Below, piece after piece: positions 57,184 to 64,000 of a stretch of 64,000 nucleotides of DNA (positions are counted from its first letter, which is position 1; every line of letters begins with the position of its first letter). Both the position numbers and the translations under genes were made by a program. Below the pieces are notes generated by a model. That model ran no database searches. It was not told where the DNA came from and was given only the letters and a program-made list of their open reading frames with translations. Source of the DNA: Triticum aestivum (lineage: Eukaryota; Streptophyta; Magnoliopsida; Poales; Poaceae); NCBI RefSeq assembly GCF_018294505.1, contig NC_057814.1, positions 294,566,059 to 294,630,058 on the forward strand, in the 5' to 3' direction.

Positions 57184-60100
57184 AATGGCTGATGGAAAGA
57201 AGCCACAGAAAGGAGGAAGGAGGCCTGAAATCAACACTGCCTTTGAGAGCCCTGATGACATATACAAAGACTATTGCACTCCTGATGAGGCGAAGTTTGG
57301 TAAGGAGGACAAGAATCAGTGCAAGGTGCGCATACAGAGGATAGAGAGGAGATGGGCAAGAGAGTGGAGGGAGTACAGATATGTTACTCCCAAATACATG
57401 AAGAAATTCGCACTCAATCTTCCATGCACAAGACCTCCGTTGGCACCTGGCCAAGAAGCGGATCCCACCAGCCTCAAGTGCGGTGAGGATTATCCTGATG
57501 AATGGGCCAAGCGCGAGGCCAATTTGGCTAGACAAGCCAGAGAAGCAGTGAGGAAATTCAATGAAGACTCTGCTGCTGCCGCTGTGGCCTCTGTCAAGCC
57601 GAAGAAATCCATGGCAAAGAAGCCTGCGCACAAGTCAAGTGCTTCACCTTCAATGCCCTCAAGGACAAGTTCCTCAGCAATGCCCTCACGGCCAGAATCC
57701 TCAAAGCCCTCACGGCCAATTCCTCATGCTGGTCCTGCTCCTCCCAAGTCCTCAGCTCCTCCTCCAAAGTCCTCAGCTGCTCCGACCAAGTCCTCAGCAC
57801 CTGTGCATCTTGCCATGTGCCAAAGGACGACAGGCATCTCTATTGCCTCAGGAGCTTCTGCTAGTTCCTCAGTTGCACCAAATTCTTCAACAGGACCCTC
57901 TCTGCTGAAGACAAAGACCACCGTTGGACGAGGCTCTCGCCCAAGTCCTCACAAGAAGCAGGTCGCCTTCCAAGTGCCGTCTGATGAAGACGAAGCTGAT
58001 GATGAAGAACTTGCTGAAATCATCAAAGATAGGCAAGTCAGGGCCGCTAGAGCCAAGGGCACAAATGTTCCTCTGCTTTTGGATCCAAAGTTGATCCTCG
58101 ACTACATTGATCTCTGGCATAAGGACACAAATACTCCTATGCCTGACTTCAAGCTGACTCCTAGCCAAAGTCATATGCTGACTGCCTTCATCCAAGAAGA
58201 AAAATAGAAATATGAGAAGGCCAGGCAGATCAAGAAAGCGCAGTACAGGAAGGAGAAATTCTTGAAGAACAACGTTGTCTCTATGACAACTGATGATCTT
58301 GTGAAAATACAGTCTGAAATCAAAGTCCTCAGCGATGATTTCAATGCTTACTATGCTGATTGGCAAGGAGCCAAGGTCAGGTTTGTTAAACTGACTGAGA
58401 AGTTCACCTCCAACGTTGCAGCCCCATCGCAACAAGCAATTGCTCAGGCTGAAGCATCTGCTCAGCCAACTGAAGAACATGCCAGCACCGCTGATGACTT
58501 TCAGGCTGCTGAAGAAAATGTGAGTTCCAGGGCTGATGACTACATTCCAGCCACTGATGAAATTGCCAGGGCATCCTCTAGTGGTGCGCCTGAAGAAAAT
58601 GAAGAGGTCAGGGCAACTGCATCAGTTGTGCCTGAAGAAAATCAACCACATTCCTCTGCTCCTCCTGCGCCTACTCCAACTCCAGTCCTTCCATCTGCAT
58701 CATATGTGAAGAAGACCAAGGCTACAGAGCGTGCAGCAGTGAAGAAAAGGAAGGCATCAGCTTCATCAGATTCTTCAGCTCCGAAGAAGATGAAGTCTAT
58801 GACCAGCTCATTTGCAAACCCTATTGATGCTGTTCCTATCTGAACCATGCCATCAAAGGAAATCGTCCCTTTTGATGAAGAATATGTGATCCCTAGCGGA
58901 TCTGATGAAGAAAATCCTTCTGCTGCTACGTCAGAGCAGATGGATGAAGAAATTGAAGTGGATGAAATCCCTTCAACTCCAGTTGTTTCCTCGCCTATGC
59001 CTCAGTTTACTGCTGAAGAGGCCGGCGTTGAAGAAATGGAAGATGAAGATGTGGACATTGGCTGTACCACACCCGTGCTCAATGATGACTTTTGGGAAAG
59101 TCAGGACCCCAACTCTCCACTCTTCACACCATTGCAACAAATTCCTCAGTCCCCAGCAACCATAGTTCAAATGGGATCTGATGAACCTCATGCCACACTG
59201 TCTGTCCATGAAGAAATTCCAGCCGCTAGTGCTGAAGAAAATGAAAATGAAGAATTAAAGACCCAGGCTATCACTAGAGTAGTAGCTAAAATTCCTCAGC
59301 ATGAAGAACCTGAGATTGCGATTCCTGAGGTCATAATGCAATTGACTGGTACTCCTCAGCCCAAACCAAAGGATCCATTCTCAAAGAAGCAGAAATTCAA
59401 GGCTGATGATTTCTTCGGCGAGCACGTGTTCTTCACTGACTACAATCCCTATGATTCCGCTCGTCTTAGAAGGAAGCGCTTCTGGACCGCCAGCTAGGCC
59501 AACTTCTATTCTTCACTGCTTTTCAATAAGGACAAAGTCTTCGATCACGAGCATATTCCTCATGTGGACATGGAATCACTGCCATGCTTCACACCTGTCC
59601 TCTGCGTGCTTCATGACATAGGCCTCCTAAACTTTTGCACAGACATAGTTGATTGCAATGAAGAACTCATTCTTCAATTCTACGCAACTTTGCACATCAC
59701 AGGAGATGCTGACAATGTGAACTCCTGGGTTTTGGACTGGATGACTGAAAACACTCACTATAAGGCACCGGCCACTGAATTACTTCACGCCTTGCCCATC
59801 AGTCCTCCACCTGAAGGAGATCGTTGCATGTACCAAGAGCCTGAGCTTACAGATCACTATATGCAAGAGCTGATGAAGCCATTGAAGCCTGGTCAAGCCT
59901 CAAGGACAAAATTCCTCATGAAGGAATTGCAATATGTACCAAGGACAGTCTATCGCATTCTGACGAAGACTATGAGTCCAATCAAAGGCCATGACTCATC
60001 TGATGAGGAAATTGTCGGCATCATGAAGAATCTGGTCTTCAACATCATTCATGGCATTCCTGTCAACTATCACGATTTCTTCATGAGGACTCTGGCAAAT

Positions 60101-60883
60101 GTTGCACTTTCAACGTTTGATCTAAAGCCTTATGCACCATGGATCATGAGATTCCTCAGGACAAGGTCTTCACTCAACTACAAAGCTGATTTTCAGAATC
60201 ACCTCAGCTACTTGCCCCTGATTGAAGTCCTCAAGCGGACCTATTCCTCAGCTGATGAAAAGGGCAAGGCACCAGCTGTTATTGATGAAGGCATTCATCC
60301 ATTGGATGGTCAATTTCGCAAGGCTGCATCTTATTCCACCAATGATGACTCTGCCACTCATGATTCTGCTGCCCATGCCTCCAAGACAAATCCTCAAGCT
60401 ACTGCTCCTCGTGTGATGACTGACCGTGAGCTTCTACTAAGTCTTCACCAGAAGGTGGATCGAAACCATAAATGGGTTAAGCGTCAGTTTGGTTCAATTC
60501 TTCACAACACGACTGCTACACATAATGCAGTGAAGAAAAACCATTACTACCTCCATGAAGTCTTCGATCGCACCTAGGCTATTCTGTCACATGTATATGG
60601 TGAAGAAGAACTGAAGAACATGGGTCTCAAGGAAGACTTTGACTGGTCTGCACCTCCACCGAAGAAATACAAGAAGGTCAAGGTTCCTTCCTTAGTGGCC
60701 AGCTCCTATTCTTCATCGCGCGACACCGATGAACATGAAGACTTGGACGACACTGCGGCAGGCCTACATCAACAAACGACCCCAACAACGCTGGCGCTCC
60801 TTCATCAACTTGATATTCTTCAGGGCGTTAGTCCTCATTTTAGATCCTTTTGGTCATTCGATGACAAAGGGAGAGAAATTTGA
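57184..60883 (+). pseudogene. Env-like 3' ORF of element 6 (plant transposon protein type)
   Basis: One frame runs from 57068 (or ATG 57184) to 60883, about 1230-1270 codons, with four in-frame stops: TAG 58205-58207, TGA 58841-58843, TAG 59495-59497 and TAG 60575-60577. The order is: a basic N-terminal domain with W-A-R-E-W-R; a Pro/Ser-rich linker; an acidic, Glu-rich middle; then a conserved globular domain from about 59400 to 60240 that I associate with putative plant transposon protein sequences; and a basic tail. Sirevirus elements often carry an env-like ORF in this position. I see no clear signal peptide or transmembrane segment, so an envelope role is not supported. Confidence 0.65.
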
Positions 60884-61333
60884 GTTAGTCTTCAAGCGGG
60901 TCTATCTTATATGGGCGTTTTTTCTCTAAGTTGCAACTCTCGTTCTTTTGAAGACTTTGCTGGATCGAGTTGTAAACTTAAACTCTATGGTGGCCTGATA
61001 CTTTTGCTGTGGTTTTCTGCATGCTTATTCCTCATTAATGTCTATGCACGCATGCTGAATTACATCAGTCACCATATTTCATCATGCATTTCAAATTCTT
61101 CATATATTATGTCAAATGCGTGTATGAATTACAAGATATAGGAGGAGATCTCCATGATTCTACTCTTCAAGTGTGCATTGCTTCAAAAGCAAATTCCTCA
61201 CTATGCACATCTTTAGGGGGAGTTCCTCTATATCTTGCAATGAAATTCCTCAATTTCAGTATTTACACTTCATATGTTTTTCCCCGTTGAAAACTTAACC
61301 TATATTGTCATCAATCACCAAAAAGGGGGAGAT
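60884..61333 (+). other. 3' untranslated region and polypurine tracts of element 6
   Basis: Contains AGGGGGAG twice, at 61215-61222 and 61324-61331; the latter abuts the 3' LTR. Repeated tracts of this kind are described for Sireviruses. No coding region. Confidence 0.7.
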
Positions 61334-62828
61334 TGTAAGTGCATCTAGTGCCCCTTAGTGATATTTGGTGTATTGAAGACTTATAGGTTAAGGATCTAAT
61401 GTGTTTATGAGTGTACACAGATCTATAAGTCTATGAGGAGTTTGATATTTACCGAGAAAGTCGAACCCTAAAAATGAAGTTCTTCGACTGAAGACTTTCT
61501 GAAGACTTTGAAAGTGAAGAAATTGGTGTGACCTTGAAGACTTGGTGTTCATTCGAGGAACATGAAGCGTGAAGACTTTTGTTTTTATAGTTTCATTTTC
61601 ACTTTCTTGAGTCATAGGAAACATCGTAATGATAAAGGGGGTCGAGGAAATACTAAGGAAAAATTTCCATGTGATGCTCAACTCAAAATCCTACACCTAC
61701 CAATCCCTTCAAGTGAAGCCATTGGAAATCTCATAAAGTTCAGTCAATTTCTTCAGTGACAGAGATGAAGTTCTTCTGGTCGCTGAGGAATTTGTTCTGA
61801 CTGAGGAGTTAGGAATTCGCCAGTGCGGATTGCCTACACAGTGAGGAACATGATAGCCCTGAGGAATTTGATACTCAAATTTCCGACCGTGGCTGTGCTA
61901 CGCGCCAGCTGTCCCAAAATATCTTATCCACCTAATGGTCATATCATTGAAGGGCATTTATGTCTTATCATGTCGGGCTGCTCCCTAGGCTATAAATAGC
62001 CGCCCCCTACAACCACTAGCTGGTCTGCTGCTCCGAGAGGAACTGACACTTTTCATTTGAGAGCATCCCATCCTCCGAGGACTTTGAGCGAAAATCATCG
62101 AGTGAGGAAAAACCCAAACCCAAACACGTACAAACCCAAAGTGATTCAGCATCACTGAAGAGATCGATCCTGCGTGGATCCGATGCTTGTTACCTTTGAA
62201 GATTGTGCTTCTTCCAGACGGTTAGGTGTCATGGTCTGGAGCATCCACGAGGAATTGTGGATTGCCGAGTGACCGAGTTTGTGAAGGTTCGGAAGTCACC
62301 TGAAGACCTACCACGAGTGATTGGGCGAGGTCTGTGTGACCTTAGCTCAAGGAGAATACGGTGAGGACTGTGTGTCCGGGACTGTGTGTCCTCAAGTTTA
62401 AATACCTAGCCGCTCCAACCAGATGTACAACTGAGACAGCAGTTGGAACTGGTCTACCAAATCATTGTCTTCACCAAGCCTACTGGTTCTATTTCCTCAA
62501 CTCGTTCATTTCCTCATTACTGTGTTGTGTGATAGTCATATCTGCGTTTGAAGACTTTGACTGAAGACTTTCTCAATTTCCTCAGTTCAATTTCTTCAGT
62601 CTGTTTGTCTTCATCCTGTGTTATCCTGTGATTACGCTTTCTGTACTCTGTGCTTGTCTTCATTTCATCATGATGACCATGCTTGTGTTCTGTTATGTTT
62701 ACTTTTGAGTACTTATTCCGCTGCTAGTATTTCTTCGCTAAGGAATTTCCTCACCGGCAAATTCCTCAGTGAAGAATTCATAAAAATCGCCTATTCACCC
62801 CCCCTCTAGTCGATATAACACACTTTCA
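61334..62828 (+). repeat. 3' LTR of element 6
   Basis: 1495 bp, TGTAAGTGCATCTAGTGCCC to ACACACTTTCA, followed by AAGAC. The conserved TG start is intact here. Confidence 0.88.
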
Positions 62829-62833
62829 AAGAC

Positions 62834-63487
62834 CCTTGCCGGGAATATCGGAAGGACCGCGGCAAGTCCTTGCCGCCCCGTCGCCGCCCCAGCTCAGCAA
62901 CCGACCCACCAACTAAGCAAGTACCTACGTGGCAATACGTGGCTCCTAATCCAACTAGTCAAGCACCTGCGTGGTGGATGCAGATCTTCGTGAAGACCCT
63001 GCCACCGCACCAGCTCAGGAGCCTGCCAGCCTACATGACGCTGCATGCCTCGTTGGCCTAGACGCGTGTCGGAGCAAGGCGAAGCGATCACGGACGGGAC
63101 GGGCCTCACTGCCATCCCCGATAAAGCAAGAGGACACCTAAGTAGCGCATTTAATGCGTTTTGTCCTGTGATGTCAGGCGATAAGCTCGGCTACTGTACA
63201 ACTTTACACCTCCTGTGTGCCATTGTGGCAGCCCCTTCGACTATAAAAGGAGGCCCGCGGCGTACTGGGAGAGGATTCAGACTTTTTGGACCTTGCACGC
63301 TTTGTAGCTAGTCCAAGAACACCAAATGAACACAAACCAGCAGTAGTTGGGTATTACGCATCACTTGCGGCCCGAACCTGGATAAATTCCCCGTGTTGGT
63401 CTCTTAAACCCGCTCTTTGCACAGCCCCGCGCCCGCTGACCGTAGAAGGGATTCCCCGTGATCCCATAGGTGTTGTTTCCACCGACA
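62834..63487 (+). repeat. 5' LTR of element 5, second half
   Basis: Resumes with CCTTGCCGGGAATATC, the other arm of the hairpin cut by element 6. The TATA box CTATAAAAGG is at about 63240-63249. It ends GTTTCCACCGACA at 63487. Confidence 0.8.
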
Positions 63488-63491
63488 TCTT

Positions 63492-63509
63492 TGGCGCGCC
63501 AGGTAGGGG
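63492..63509 (+). other. Primer binding site of element 5
   Basis: TGGCGCGCCAGGTAGGGG, four bases after the LTR. The first 12 bases match the primer site of element 2. Confidence 0.7.
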
Positions 63510-64000
63510 GCGGCGCAGGCTGTGAAATCCGGTTTCGGAGCCAACCTATCGACTCCCTCGTCACGGTGACCCGAGAAGAGGAGGCGGCGTCGATCAGTCG
63601 CATTCAGGTGTTGTCCGCGGCGGCAACGGCCATCTGCGTGGCCGCAAAAAGCTAAGTCGTGCAAAAGATCTCACTCTTGGTATGGAAAGCCTGCACGCGA
63701 TGGGACCCTCCGCTATTGGCAATGCCCTTGTTCTGTTTCGAGTCCGCTCAACAGTTCGAGCGTCCAGATCGAGAACGGCAGGGTGGCCTATCCGCTATTG
63801 GTAACGCCCTTGTTCTGTTTCGAGTCCACTCAACAGCTCAAGCGGCCGCGCTGAGAGCGGTAAGGTGGTTTGCCCGGCAGCAAGCACACCCGACAGGCCG
63901 CTAAGGATCCGTCCTCAAAGCGCTGCGGCTTGGGTTTACGCGCCGACAAGCCCGTCCAACTAAGCGTAGGGCATACATACCAAGAAAGATCGAACAGGAA
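63510..64000 (+). other. Leader of element 5 with 82-bp tandem duplication, cut by window end
   Basis: CCGCTATTGG...TTGTTCTGTTTCGAGTCC occurs at about 63710 and again at about 63792 (82-bp period, with substitutions). Gag is expected further right. Short frames here are not convincing. Confidence 0.55.

Larger units (their letters stand above)
43889..62828 (+). mobile_element. Element 6: Sirevirus/Maximus-type copia retrotransposon, with env-like ORF
   Basis: LTRs 43889-45388 and 61334-62828 (1500 and 1495 bp) and duplication AAGAC (43884-43888 and 62829-62833). The 5' LTR begins TATAAG, the 3' LTR TGTAAG. The initiator Met-tRNA primer site, the order protease-integrase-RT-RNase H (copia), a coiled-coil gag, two AGGGGGAG tracts before the 3' LTR and an extra 3' reading frame are Sirevirus traits. 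It is 18.9 kb, or 14.6 kb without solo LTR 7. All coding regions are interrupted. Confidence 0.88.
43235..64000 (+). mobile_element. Element 5: Tat-like gypsy element (partial; continues past the window)
   Basis: Only the 5' LTR, primer site and 0.5 kb of leader are present. The LTR (TGTCGGTGTACAAAAGTAGGG to GTTTCCACCGACA) is split by element 6 at 43888/62834. LTR ends and primer site resemble those of element 2, so they are the same or sister families. The coding region lies beyond 64000. Confidence 0.8.

Overview
The window looks like intergenic DNA from a large, repeat-rich grass genome, most likely Triticeae (wheat, barley, rye or Aegilops). The evidence is the repeat set: Athila-lineage gypsy elements with LTRs opening TGATACGTCTCC and a tRNA-Asp primer site, Tat-lineage gypsy elements with antisense genes, a Maximus/Sirevirus copia element, a 4.3-kb solo LTR of LARD type and CACTA-like DNA transposons. 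Family names are from memory and no search was run. I see no ordinary housekeeping gene, tRNA, rRNA or CRISPR.

The left half is one nest. A small ORF (865-1418, resuming at 36453-36513) is split by Athila-like element 1 (1419-36447, duplication CGCAC). Inside element 1 is Tat-like element 2 on the minus strand (5740-33787, duplication ATAAT). Element 2 carries two insertions. Element 3 (6627-17490, duplication AGGCT) sits in its 3' LTR and is a tandem LTR-internal-LTR-internal-LTR array. Element 4 (24739-31279, imperfect duplication GTGGC/TTGGC) is Fatima-like and sits in its gag. Element 2 has gag, protease, RT, two RNase H regions and integrase, all broken, plus an opposing B3-like ORF with its own TATA box. 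Element 4 is internally deleted, keeps its integrase, and carries an antisense gene whose introns can be read.

The middle (36514-43234) holds two CACTA-like ends in opposite orientation (one ends at 38459, the other begins at 40418) around about 2 kb of Del-type gypsy fragments. The right-hand CACTA-like element contains an apparently intact three-exon gene for a GRF-type zinc-finger protein and an acidic poly-Asn ORF.

The right part is a second nest. The 5' LTR of element 5 (Tat-like, related to element 2) is split at 43888/62834 by a Sirevirus-type copia element 6 (43889-62828, duplication AAGAC). The gag of element 6 is split in turn by solo LTR element 7 (47036-51345, duplication CTTCA). 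Element 6 has gag, protease, integrase, RT and RNase H, a strong stem-loop after the gag stop, a promoter-like region and a long env-like 3' reading frame closed by four in-frame stops. Element 5 runs off the right edge after its primer site.

Six of the insertions have recognisable 5-bp duplications (five exact), so their order can be read directly. Most coding regions are decayed, and many premature stops are TAG or TGA, as expected from C-to-T change at methylated CAG and CG sites.
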